Position numbers and translations under genes: made by a program. Below are positions 46,308 to 53,742 of a stretch of DNA of 64,000 bases, piece after piece (position 1 is the first letter of the stretch; every line of letters begins with the position of its first letter). A model generated the notes under the pieces. That model saw nothing but the letters and a program-made list of their open reading frames with translations, made no database searches and was not told the origin of the DNA. Where the stretch lies: positions 5,034,501 through 5,098,500 of the forward strand of contig NZ_CP067395.1 in assembly GCF_017355525.1 (NCBI RefSeq). Reading direction: 5' to 3'. Origin of the DNA: Lysobacter enzymogenes. GTDB taxonomy: Bacteria > Pseudomonadota > Gammaproteobacteria > Xanthomonadales > Xanthomonadaceae.

Positions 46308-47483
46308 GTGTCCATCGTCCGCATGACCGACCTAGATCTCGCCGGCAAGCGAGTGCTGATCCGCGAAGATCTCAACGTCCCCATCGACGACGGCCGCATC
46401 ACCTCCGAACTGCGCATCCTCGCCGCGATCCCGACCCTGAAGCTGGCGCTGGAGAAGGGCGCGGCGGTCATGGTGACCTCGCACCTGGGCCGGCCCAAGG
46501 AAGGCCAGTGGAGCGAAGCCGATTCGCTGGCGCCGGTGGCCCAGCGCCTGTCGGAACTGCTCGGCATCGAGGTGCCGCTGGTCAAGGACTGGGTCGACGG
46601 CGTCGAAGTGAAGCCGGGCCAGCTGGTGCTGCTGGAGAATTGCCGCATGAACGTCGGCGAAGGCAAGGACGACGAAGCGCTGGCGAAGAAGTACGCCGCG
46701 CTGTGCGACGTGTTCGTCATGGACGCGTTCGGCACCGCGCACCGCGCCCAGGCCTCGACCCACGGCGCGATCCGCTACGCCAAGACCGCCGCCGGCGGCC
46801 CGCTGCTGATGGCCGAGCTCGACGCGCTGGCCAAGGCGCTGGACAACCCGGCGCGGCCGCTGCTGGCGATCGTCGCCGGCTCCAAGGTCTCGACCAAGCT
46901 CGAGCTGCTGGCCTCGCTGGTCGGCAAGGTCGACCAGCTCATCGTCGGCGGCGGCATCGCCAACACCTTCATCGCCGCGAGGGGCCACGGCGTCGGCAAG
47001 TCGCTGGTCGAGAACGACCTGATCGACACCGCGAAGAAGATCATGGCCGACGCCCAGGCGCGCGGCGCCGACATTCCGGTGCCGAGCGACGTGGTGGTCG
47101 CGCCCGCGTTCGCCGCCGACGCGCCGGCCACGGTCAAGGCCGTCGATGCCGTCGGCGCGGACGACATGATCCTCGACATCGGCCCGGACACCGCCGCGCG
47201 CTACGCGGCGCTGATCGCCCAGGCCGGCACCGTGGTCTGGAACGGCCCGGTCGGCGTGTTCGAATTCGATGCGTTCGGCAAGGGCACCGAAGCGCTGGCG
47301 CGCGCGATCGCCGCGTCGAAGGCGTTTTCGATCGCCGGCGGCGGCGACACCCTGGCGGCGGTGGACAAGTACGGCATCAACGACGAAGTGAGCTACATCT
47401 CCACCGGCGGCGGCGCGTTCCTGGAATTCCTGGAAGGCAAGGAACTGCCGGCGGTGGCCGTGCTCAAGCAGCGCGCGGGCTGA
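46308..47483 (+). CDS. pgk: Phosphoglycerate kinase
   Basis: Glycolytic kinase making ATP from 1,3-bisphosphoglycerate. The 391-residue product begins at a GTG with CAGGAGG seven bases upstream: [25 protein letters not shown]. Substrate residues appear in [21 protein letters not shown] and [13 protein letters not shown]. The nucleotide half has [39 protein letters not shown] and the Gly-rich GGGDTLAAV. The upstream DNA is C-rich (46150-46300) and follows the large palindrome. The next gene, a HAD phosphatase, starts three bases after its stop, so they are likely cotranscribed. Confidence 0.97.
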   Translation: MSIVRMTDLDLAGKRVLIREDLNVPIDDGRITSELRILAAIPTLKLALEKGAAVMVTSHLGRPKEGQWSEADSLAPVAQRLSELLGIEVPLVKDWVDGVEVKPGQLVLLENCRMNVGEGKDDEALAKKYAALCDVFVMDAFGTAHRAQASTHGAIRYAKTAAGGPLLMAELDALAKALDNPARPLLAIVAGSKVSTKLELLASLVGKVDQLIVGGGIANTFIAARGHGVGKSLVENDLIDTAKKIMADAQARGADIPVPSDVVVAPAFAADAPATVKAVDAVGADDMILDIGPDTAARYAALIAQAGTVVWNGPVGVFEFDAFGKGTEALARAIAASKAFSIAGGGDTLAAVDKYGINDEVSYISTGGGAFLEFLEGKELPAVAVLKQRAG

Positions 47484-47486
47484 GCG

Positions 47487-48137
47487 ATGAGCGCACAACG
47501 TCCGGTCCTGTTCTTCGATCTCGACGGCACCCTGATCGATTCCTCCGTCGGCATCACCCGCTCGATCGCCTACGCGCTGGAAACCCTGCACCACCCGGTC
47601 CCCGACGCGCAGGCGCTGCGCGGCTGGATCGGCCCGGCCCTGCGCACCAGCTTCCAGCCGCTGCTCGGCGACGACGACAAGGTCGAGCAGGCGGTCGCGC
47701 TGTACCTGGAACGCTACGCGCGCGAGGGCTGGACCGAGCACAGCGTTTACGACGGCATCGCCGAGCTGCTCGACGGCCTGCGCGCGGCCGGTTACCGCAT
47801 GGCCGTGGTCACCGCCAAGAATGAGGGCAACGCGCGGCTGATCCTCAGCCATCTGCCGTTCGGCGCTTACTTCGAGGACATCGTCGGTTCCACCGAAGAC
47901 GGCCGCTTGACCCACAAGGTCGAGCTGATCGCCGAGGCCTTGCAGCGCTTCGGCCTGCAGCCGGCGCAGTGCGTGATGATCGGCGACCGCAGCATGGACA
48001 TGGACGGCGCAGCGCAGCACGGCATGGCCGGCGTCGGCGTGCTGTGGGGGTTCGGCAGCGAGCAGGAGCTGCGCGAGGCCGGTGCGCAGCGCATCGCGCT
48101 GGCGCCGGCGCAGCTGCCGGAACTGCTCGCCGCCTGA
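47487..48137 (+). CDS. HAD-family phosphatase (phosphoglycolate phosphatase-like)
   Basis: Haloacid-dehalogenase hydrolase of the Gph/PGPase type. The 216-residue product has motif I DLDGTLIDSS (residues 11-20), a helical cap, motif II VVTAKNEGNAR (Thr), motif III Lys in LTHKVELI, and motif IV GDRSMDMDGA. The sequence closely follows 5'-nucleotidase/phosphoglycolate phosphatase-like proteins (GSTEDGRLTHKVELIAEAL). Only three bases separate it from pgk, so it may remove a side product of lower glycolysis or simply share expression; that is inference. A strong terminator follows. Confidence 0.88.
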   Translation: MSAQRPVLFFDLDGTLIDSSVGITRSIAYALETLHHPVPDAQALRGWIGPALRTSFQPLLGDDDKVEQAVALYLERYAREGWTEHSVYDGIAELLDGLRAAGYRMAVVTAKNEGNARLILSHLPFGAYFEDIVGSTEDGRLTHKVELIAEALQRFGLQPAQCVMIGDRSMDMDGAAQHGMAGVGVLWGFGSEQELREAGAQRIALAPAQLPELLAA

Positions 48138-48162
48138 GCGCGGCCGAGCGGCGAGGGACACC

Positions 48163-48193
48163 GAAGCGGCCGCGATGCGGCCGCTTCTTTTTT
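48163..48193 (+). terminator. Intrinsic terminator after pgk-HAD
   Basis: GAAGCGGCCGC (48163-48173) pairs perfectly with GCGGCCGCTTC (48177-48187) around a GAT loop, followed by six T residues (48188-48193). Confidence 0.92.
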
Positions 48194-48346
48194 GCGGCCC
48201 CGGAGCCGCCCGCCCGCTCGTCGCCGGACGCCCGTTGCCGGCGCAGTTGCGCGACCGCGGTCACGCCGCGGTCGCGCGCGGCATCGCGAACGCGCGTGCT
48301 AGCGTCGGTGCGCGGCCAAGGAGGCCGCTTACCGGAGTAACGAGCG

Positions 48347-48577
48347 ATGAGCCGTCTGCTTCAAGCCGCCGCCCTGAGCCTGCTGGTGTCGCTGATGGCG
48401 ACCAGCGCCGTATCGGTGCCGCGCTATCCGCCGCTGGCGCCGGGCTACCAGCGCGATTTCTACGACGACCAGGGCCGCGTGGTCGGCCGCTGGGTCAACG
48501 ACTGCGACAACGAGCACTTCAGCCAGTGGGGCGCCACCACCGGCCGCTGGCAGGATTCGCCGACGATCTGCCTGTGA
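48347..48577 (+). CDS. Small secreted protein 1 of a three-gene paralogous set
   Basis: Seventy-six residues: a signal peptide (about 1-23, LLQAAALSLLVSLMATSAVS) and a mature part of about 50 residues containing FYDDQGRVVGRWVNDC, QWGATT and a C-terminal Cys. The pattern [YF]-x3-G-x-[VL]-[VI]-G-x(5)-C, then WG-x-T and a final Cys, is shared with the next two genes. It recalls DUF6289-type small proteins, from memory. GGAGTAACG precedes the ATG; the identical sequence precedes gene 3. Two Cys suggest one disulfide. No function known. Confidence 0.75.
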   Translation: MSRLLQAAALSLLVSLMATSAVSVPRYPPLAPGYQRDFYDDQGRVVGRWVNDCDNEHFSQWGATTGRWQDSPTICL

Positions 48578-48772
48578 GCCTCGCGCCGCGGCGGCCCGGG
48601 CCGCCGCGGTTTTCCGCGGTTTGCGCACCGGCCAAAACCGCCAAAAGCCAAACCAATCACGCTTGCACAATCGCATGACAGTGCAGATGACAACCGTCCC
48701 CTCAACCCGCGGCCGCGCTCGGCTAGGTTGCTTGCGCGGCGACTGACGCCGCGAACTCGGGAGAGCAACTGC

Positions 48773-48997
48773 ATGCGTCGTATCGGATTGTTCGCCGCGG
48801 TCTGCGCCGTGGCGCTGGCGGGCGCGGCTTCGTTCGCCGCCGCCGCCAACAGCTGGCAGGGCACCTGGACCTACTACAACGCCGAAGGCGCGGTGATCGG
48901 CGGCTGGACCGCGGGTTGCGGCTCCGACGACAAGCGTTGGGGCGACACCAGCGGCAGCAACAAGCGCTTCAGCCAGGGCTGCGCGTCGCAAGAGTGA
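48773..48997 (+). CDS. Small secreted protein 2 of a three-gene paralogous set
   Basis: Seventy-four residues: signal peptide MRRIGLFAAVCAVALAGAAS with cleavage near AAA-NSW, then WTYYNAEGAVIGGWTAGC, RWGDTSG and a Cys four residues from the end. It keeps the motif of its neighbours. The ATG at 48773 follows GGGAG; an upstream in-frame start at 48728 would add 15 hydrophilic residues and spoil the signal peptide. About 195 bases separate it from gene 1, so it may have its own promoter. Confidence 0.75.
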   Translation: MRRIGLFAAVCAVALAGAASFAAAANSWQGTWTYYNAEGAVIGGWTAGCGSDDKRWGDTSGSNKRFSQGCASQE

Positions 48998-49093
48998 GCC
49001 GCACCCCGCCGGCCGCGAACGATGCCGCCACGACGAGGCGGCGCGCATCGCGGCCGGTTTCGCCATCACCGTAGATCGAAGGAGTAACGCGTA

Positions 49094-49300
49094 ATGCGCA
49101 AAGCCGCTCTCGCAGTCTTCGCCCTCGCGCTCGTCGCCGGCGCCGCGCTCGCCGCGCCGCCGTATCAGGGCTATTCGGTCAGTTATTTCGACGCCAACGG
49201 CGAACTCGTCGGCGGCGTCACCGCGCATTGCAGCGGCGAGCTGCTGCAATGGGGCGTGCGTACCGAGCATTACCAGCGCAGAACCTGGGTCTGCGACTGA
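49094..49300 (+). CDS. Small secreted protein 3 of a three-gene paralogous set
   Basis: Sixty-eight residues: signal peptide MRKAALAVFALALVAGAALA, then mature APPYQGYSVSYFDANGELVGGVTAHC, LQWGVRT and a penultimate Cys. AAGGAGTAACG lies upstream of the ATG, matching the leader of gene 1. It lies 96 bases after gene 2. The mature length, spacing of the two Cys and the WG motif all match the two upstream genes, which indicates tandem duplication followed by divergence. Confidence 0.75.
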   Translation: MRKAALAVFALALVAGAALAAPPYQGYSVSYFDANGELVGGVTAHCSGELLQWGVRTEHYQRRTWVCD

Positions 49301-49406
49301 CGATTCGCTGCCGCGCGCCCGCCGCAACCCGTGACTGCGGCGCCGGCGCGCGGCGCGACCTTGCAAGGGGAGGGGCCAGGAGCGACCCGCCACAGGACCG
49401 GCTGGA

Positions 49407-49488
49407 GGGGAGGGGCTTCGGCCTGCGGCGCGGTCGCACAGTCGGGCCGGCGCCTTGGGAACGCCGCGTCCGGGCCGAAGCTCCTCCC
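49407..49488. repeat. GGAGGGGCTTCGGC-type inverted pair
   Basis: GGGGAGGGGCTTCGGCCTG (49407-49425) and CGGGCCGAAGCTCCTCCC (49471-49488) form an inverted pair of REP character downstream of the small secreted genes and before the convergent GlxA-type gene. Confidence 0.6.
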
Positions 49489-49514
49489 ATGCCATAGCGC
49501 GCGACGCGCGCGGC

Positions 49515-50492
49515 TCAGCCGGCGGCGACGGCGAAGCGTTTGCGGTATTCGGCCGGCGTCACCCCGACATGGCGCGCGAACGCGCGCCGCATCGCGTCGG
49601 CATTCGGAAAACCGCACTGCGCCGCGACCTGCTTCGGCGCTTCGCGCCCTTGCTCCAGCCGCGAACGCGCCGCGGCCACGCGCGCCTGTTCGACCCACGC
49701 CGCCGGCGAGGCGCCGACTTCGTTGCGGAACAAGCGCGAGAAATGCCGCGCGCTCAAATCCAGGCGTTCGGCCAGCCGCGCGACGCTGTGGTCCAGCGCG
49801 GGATGCGCCGCGACCCAGCGCTGCAACTCCTGCAAGGCCGAACGTCCCGCCGGCGCGGCGCCGCCGTCGCGGCTGAACTGCAATTGCCCGCCGGGCCGCT
49901 TGAAGAACATCACCAACTGGCCGGCCACGCGCAGCGCGAGCTCGCGGCCGAGGTCTTCCTCGACCAAGGCCAGGGCCAGATCGAGCCCGGCGGTGACGCC
50001 GGCGGCGGTGCGCACCGGCCCGTCGCGGACCTGGATCGCGTCGGCGTCGACGCGCACCTGCGGATAGCGCTGCGCCAACCGCGCCGCGACCGCCCAATGC
50101 GTGGCCGCGCGCCGGCCGTCGAGCAATCCCGCCGCGGCGAGCAGGAACGCGCCGCTGCACACCGAGCCGTAGCGCCGCGCCTTCGGCGCGCGCTGGCGCA
50201 GCCATTCGATCAGGCGGCGGTCGGACGGCGCGTCGTCGGCGTTCGGGCGGCCGGCGACCAGCAAGGTGTCGATGGCTTCGTCGGGATCGCGGCCGAGCAC
50301 GTAGTCCGGGATCAGCCGCACGCCCGAGGAACTGCGCACCGGCCCGGCCTGCGCCGCCGCGACCCGCAGCCGGTAGACCTCGCGCCCGGCCTGGGCGTTG
50401 GCCTCGGCGAACACGTCCAGCGGGCCCGATACGTCCAGCAGCTGGACCCCGGGCAGGGCCGCCAGCACCACGGTTTTGATTTTGCCGCGCAT
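49515..50492 (-). CDS. GlxA-family AraC-type transcriptional regulator
   Basis: DNA-binding regulator with an N-terminal DJ-1/PfpI (class I amidotransferase-like) domain and a C-terminal AraC domain. The 325-residue product begins MRGKIKTVVLAALPGVQLLD. The nucleophile elbow is YGSVCSGAFLLAAAGLL (Cys near residue 111) followed by ATHWAVAARL. The AraC part (about 225-320) has DLSARHFSRLFRNEVGASPAAWVEQAR and KQVAAQCGFPNADAMRRAFARHVGVTPAEYRKRF, two helix-turn-helix units. It is divergent from the HD-domain gene across an AT-rich region, and likely regulates it. Confidence 0.93.
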   Translation of the reverse strand: MRGKIKTVVLAALPGVQLLDVSGPLDVFAEANAQAGREVYRLRVAAAQAGPVRSSSGVRLIPDYVLGRDPDEAIDTLLVAGRPNADDAPSDRRLIEWLRQRAPKARRYGSVCSGAFLLAAAGLLDGRRAATHWAVAARLAQRYPQVRVDADAIQVRDGPVRTAAGVTAGLDLALALVEEDLGRELALRVAGQLVMFFKRPGGQLQFSRDGGAAPAGRSALQELQRWVAAHPALDHSVARLAERLDLSARHFSRLFRNEVGASPAAWVEQARVAAARSRLEQGREAPKQVAAQCGFPNADAMRRAFARHVGVTPAEYRKRFAVAAG

Positions 50493-50515
50493 CGGCGTCC
50501 GCCTTGGCCGGGTTA

Positions 50516-50550
50516 TGTCCGTTTTTTGAGTATTGCATGCATTGAGGACA
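50516..50550. promoter_or_regulatory. Divergent promoter/operator region between the GlxA-type and HD genes
   Basis: TGTCC (50516-50520) and GGACA (50546-50550) flank an AT-rich core containing TTTTTTGAGTATT and the palindrome TGCATGCA (50534-50541). This is the only AT-rich patch between the two divergent genes, so it probably holds both promoters and a regulator site. Confidence 0.4.
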
Positions 50551-50601
50551 GGCGTCGGCGGTTCCATCCTGCCATTCAACCCACATCGCAGGAGTTCCGA
50601 C

Positions 50602-51243
50602 ATGTCCGCCATCGAAGCCGGCGCCGCCATTCCCGACAGCGCGCTGGCGCGCGCGATCGGCGAATTCGTCCGCGATACCGAAAACGAACTGCTGTTCAAC
50701 CATTCCAGCCGCGTGTACCACTTCGGCGCGCTGGCCGGCCTGCGCCGCGGCCTGCGTTTCGACCGCGAGCTGCTGTACGCCGGCGCGATGTTCCACGACC
50801 TCGGCCTGATGCCCGCGCACAGCAGCCGCGAGCAGCGCTTCGAAGTCGACGGCGCCCACGCCGCGCGCGAGTTCCTGCTCGCCCACGGCATCCCCGAGGA
50901 CGAGGCCTATACGGTGTGGACGGCGATCGCGCTGCACACCACGCCGGGCATCCCGCAGCACATGCATCCGGTGGTCGCGTTGGTCACCGCCGGGGTCGAG
51001 ATGGACGTGCTCGGGATCGATTACGAGAGCTACGCCGACGCGCAGCGCGAGGCGGTGGTGCGCGCGTTTCCGCGCACCCCGCATTTCAAGGAAGACATCA
51101 TCCAGGCGTTCTACGAGGGCATCCGGCACAAGCCGCAGACCGCGTTCGGCAACGTCAAGGCCGATGTGCTCGCCGACAAGGAACCGCACTCGCACCGCGG
51201 CGACTTCTGCGCGCTGATCCGCGCTTCGCGCTGGCACGGCTGA
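50602..51243 (+). CDS. HD-domain hydrolase (cyanamide hydratase-like)
   Basis: HD superfamily metallohydrolase of 213 residues. Metal-ligand pattern: His in FNHSSRVYHFGAL, His-Asp in YAGAMFHDLGL, and later Asp in LVTAGVEMDVLG. The core resembles the HD proteins annotated as cyanamide hydratase-like phosphohydrolases. AGGAG lies eight bases before the ATG at 50602. The divergent GlxA-type regulator is a common neighbour of this family, which suggests inducible use of a small nitrogen-containing substrate; that is inference. Confidence 0.85.
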   Translation: MSAIEAGAAIPDSALARAIGEFVRDTENELLFNHSSRVYHFGALAGLRRGLRFDRELLYAGAMFHDLGLMPAHSSREQRFEVDGAHAAREFLLAHGIPEDEAYTVWTAIALHTTPGIPQHMHPVVALVTAGVEMDVLGIDYESYADAQREAVVRAFPRTPHFKEDIIQAFYEGIRHKPQTAFGNVKADVLADKEPHSHRGDFCALIRASRWHG

Positions 51244-51274
51244 CGCGGGCCGGCGGCCCGCGCCCGCGTTGCGC

Positions 51275-51901
51275 TCAGCGTGCGGCCGCGGCGGCCGCCG
51301 CGCGGCGGTCGCGCCAGTCGCTGGCCAACAGACCCAGCAACTCGCTGTCGGTGACCCGGTCGCCGACGAAGAAGCTCTCGCGCAGCCGGCCTTCGGTCAG
51401 GAAGCCGTGGCGGTGCAGCAGCGCGCGCGAGGCCTGGTTGTCCGGATCGATGCTGGCGTCGATGCGGTGGAAACCGATCGCGTCGATCGCCCAGTCCAGC
51501 GCCAGCCCGGTCGCCTCGCCGGCCAGCCCGCGGCCCCAATAGTCCGGATGCAGCGCATAGCCGAGTTCGGCGCGGCGGTGCGCGGCGTCGAAGCGGAACA
51601 GGGTGCAGGTGCCGACCAGCGCGTCGGTTTCGTCGACGACCACCCAGTTGATGAGCTTGCGCTCGGCCATGTTGGTCTGGATCTGCGCGATCAGTTCGCG
51701 CGCTTCGACGATGTCCTGCATCGGCGGCCGGCTCCAGAACCGGGCCACGCGCGCGTCGCCGAAGATCGCGAACAAGGCCGCGTCGTCGCTGTCGCGCGGG
51801 CCGCGCAGGCGCACGCGCGGGCCGTGCAGCGAAGGAAAGCCGTCGAGGGCGGCGAGGGCGTCGGCGATGGCCTGGCTGTGCGGCGAAAGCGGTAGCGGCA
51901 T
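51275..51901 (-). CDS. GNAT-family N-acetyltransferase (RimJ/RimL type)
   Basis: Acetyl-CoA-dependent acetyltransferase of 208 residues. The fold's landmarks are visible: VRLRGPRDSDDAALFAIFGD near the N-terminus, NWVVVDETDALVGTCTLFRFD, the acetyl-CoA loop LGYALHPDYWGRGLAGEAT, and NQASRALLHRHGF. The closest type is RimJ/RimL or related protein acetyltransferases; the substrate is unknown. The start at 51901 gives MPLPLSPHSQAIADALAALD; a longer frame to 51985 lacks homology-like sequence. Divergent from pyk. Confidence 0.9.
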   Translation of the reverse strand: MPLPLSPHSQAIADALAALDGFPSLHGPRVRLRGPRDSDDAALFAIFGDARVARFWSRPPMQDIVEARELIAQIQTNMAERKLINWVVVDETDALVGTCTLFRFDAAHRRAELGYALHPDYWGRGLAGEATGLALDWAIDAIGFHRIDASIDPDNQASRALLHRHGFLTEGRLRESFFVGDRVTDSELLGLLASDWRDRRAAAAAAAR

Positions 51902-52040
51902 GACGGTTCCGGAGGACGGTGGACCGCCCGGCGCGGGCCGTGGGCGGCGAAGTGGGGACGATGTCGCATGCGCTGCGGTATGCATCGCGGCGAATGCTTG
52001 CGCGTGCCGGCCGGTGCGCCGCGCGGGCCGCGCAATGCAG

Positions 52041-52059
52041 CCAAGCTATGCTAGCTTGG
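52041..52059. promoter_or_regulatory. Short perfect inverted repeat in the pyk leader
   Basis: CCAAGCTA (52041-52048) and TAGCTTGG (52052-52059) form a perfect 8-bp inverted repeat with a 3-base centre, 23 bases before the pyk start. It could be an operator or an RNA hairpin; TATGCTA inside it may serve as a -10 element. Confidence 0.35.
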
Positions 52060-52081
52060 CCGGCAGTCCAGAGAGTCTGCC

Positions 52082-53548
52082 ATGTCCCACAGTCCGCGAC
52101 GCACCAAGATCCTCGCCACGCTCGGCCCGGCCACCGATCCGCCGGGCGTTCTCGATGCCCTGCTCAAAGCCGGCGTCGATGTGGTCCGCCTGAATTTCTC
52201 CCACGGCGATCCGTCCTCGCAGGTCGCCCGCGCCCAGGCCGTGCGCGAGGCCGCGCAACGGGTCGGGGTCGAAGTCGGCATCCTCGCCGACCTGCCGGGC
52301 CCGAAGATCCGCATCGAGCGTTTCGCCGAAGGCCGGGTGCTGCTCAAGGCCGGCGACCGCTTCGACCTGATCGCCGCGGAAAACCCGCCGCCGGGCAACC
52401 TGCGCGAAGTCGGCGTGAGCTACCTCGGCCTGCCCGGCGACGTCGCCCCCGGCGACGTGCTGCTGCTCGACGACGGCCTGCTGCAACTGCGCGTCGGCGC
52501 GGTCGACGGCGAGCGCATCGTCACCACCGTGCTCAACGACGGCGCGCTGTCGGACCGCAAGGGCCTCAACAAGCTCGGCGGCGGCCTGTCGCTGGGCGCG
52601 CTGACCGAGCGCGACAAGGAACTGATCGGCGTCGCCGCCGAGATCGGCGTGGACTTCATCGCGGTCTCGTTCTGCCGCAACGCCGCCGACATGAACGAGG
52701 CCCGCCGCATCGCCCGCGCCGCCGGCTGCGACGCGGCGCTGGTGTCGAAGATCGAGCGCGCCGAAGCGATCGAGAACCTGACCGAGATCGTCGACGCCAG
52801 CGACGTGGTCATGGTCGCGCGCGGCGACCTCGGCGTTGAGATCGGCGACGCCGAGCTGCCGGGCCTGCAGAAGAAGATCATCCGCGAATCGCTGGCGCGC
52901 AACCGGGTCGTCATCACCGCGACCCAGATGCTGCAGTCGATGGTCGACAACCCGATCCCGACCCGCGCCGAAGTGCTCGACGTCGCCAACGCGGTCATCG
53001 ACGGCACCGACGCGGTGATGCTGTCGCAGGAATCGGCCGCCGGCCGTTATCCGGTCAAGGCGGTCGAGGCGATGTCGCGCATCTGCCTCGGCGCCGAGCG
53101 CCAGTTCGACCACGACACCGACTTCGAAGCCGCGCCGCGCAATCTCGAACGCGCCGACCAGGCCATCGCGATGGCGGCGATGTTCCTGTCCGAACACATC
53201 GGCGTGCGCGCGATCGTGGCGATGACCGAATCCGGCGGCACCGTGCGCTTCCTGTCGCGCTTCCGCTCGAACGCGCCGATCTACGCGTTCTCGCGCCACG
53301 CCGGCGCGCGCCGGCGCATGGCGCTGATGCGCGACGTCTATCCGATCGACTTCGACAGCCGCGGCATGGCCTCGCGCGACGCCGCGCGCAACGTGGTCAA
53401 GCAGTTGTTCGACTCGGGCATGCTCGGCGCCGGCGAGCGGGTGATCTTCACCAGCGGCGACACGATGGAGCAGCACGGCGCGACCAACACCCTGCGTTTG
53501 TTGCAGGTGGGCGACGGCGGCAGCGCCGAGGGGTTGGGCGAGTTGTAA
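52082..53548 (+). CDS. pyk: Pyruvate kinase
   Basis: Final glycolytic enzyme, transferring phosphate from phosphoenolpyruvate to ADP. The 488-residue product shows RTKILATLGPATD, VVRLNFSHGD (Arg, Asn, Ser for phosphate and metal), DLPGPKIRIERF, the catalytic Lys in LVSKIERAEAIEN, the metal Glu/Asp in VMVARGDLGVEIG, and TATQMLQSM plus DAVMLSQESAAGRYP. The C-terminal regulatory-type domain includes ESGGTVRFLSRFR. The length fits a bacterial homotetramer. Own transcription unit with terminator. Confidence 0.97.
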   Translation: MSHSPRRTKILATLGPATDPPGVLDALLKAGVDVVRLNFSHGDPSSQVARAQAVREAAQRVGVEVGILADLPGPKIRIERFAEGRVLLKAGDRFDLIAAENPPPGNLREVGVSYLGLPGDVAPGDVLLLDDGLLQLRVGAVDGERIVTTVLNDGALSDRKGLNKLGGGLSLGALTERDKELIGVAAEIGVDFIAVSFCRNAADMNEARRIARAAGCDAALVSKIERAEAIENLTEIVDASDVVMVARGDLGVEIGDAELPGLQKKIIRESLARNRVVITATQMLQSMVDNPIPTRAEVLDVANAVIDGTDAVMLSQESAAGRYPVKAVEAMSRICLGAERQFDHDTDFEAAPRNLERADQAIAMAAMFLSEHIGVRAIVAMTESGGTVRFLSRFRSNAPIYAFSRHAGARRRMALMRDVYPIDFDSRGMASRDAARNVVKQLFDSGMLGAGERVIFTSGDTMEQHGATNTLRLLQVGDGGSAEGLGEL

Positions 53549-53576
53549 CCTCCGCTGCGGCAACGTGGCCGAATCG

Positions 53577-53606
53577 AAAAGCCCCGGCATTCGCCGGGGC
53601 TTTTTT
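53577..53606 (+). terminator. Intrinsic terminator after pyk
   Basis: AAAAGCCCCGGC (53577-53588) pairs with GCCGGGGCTTTT (53593-53604) around ATTC, with a T-tract to 53606. Bidirectional in form. Confidence 0.9.
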
Positions 53607-53624
53607 ATGCGTTGCGACGGTAGC

Positions 53625-53730
53625 CCCCTGTAGGAGCGGCGCGAGCCGCGACCGCGCGAATGAAACGCCTGCGGACCTTGCGGCGTAGTTGCGTTGTCGC
53701 GGTCGCGACTCGCGTCGCTCCTATAGGGAG
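53625..53730. repeat. REP class 1 inverted pair (BIME-like)
   Basis: CCCTGTAGGAGCGGCGCGAG at the left is mirrored by GCGACTCGCGTCGCTCCTAT near 53705-53725, with two base changes in the right copy. It separates pyk from the convergent SH3-like gene. Confidence 0.8.
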
Positions 53731-53742
53731 ATCGCGCGACGC

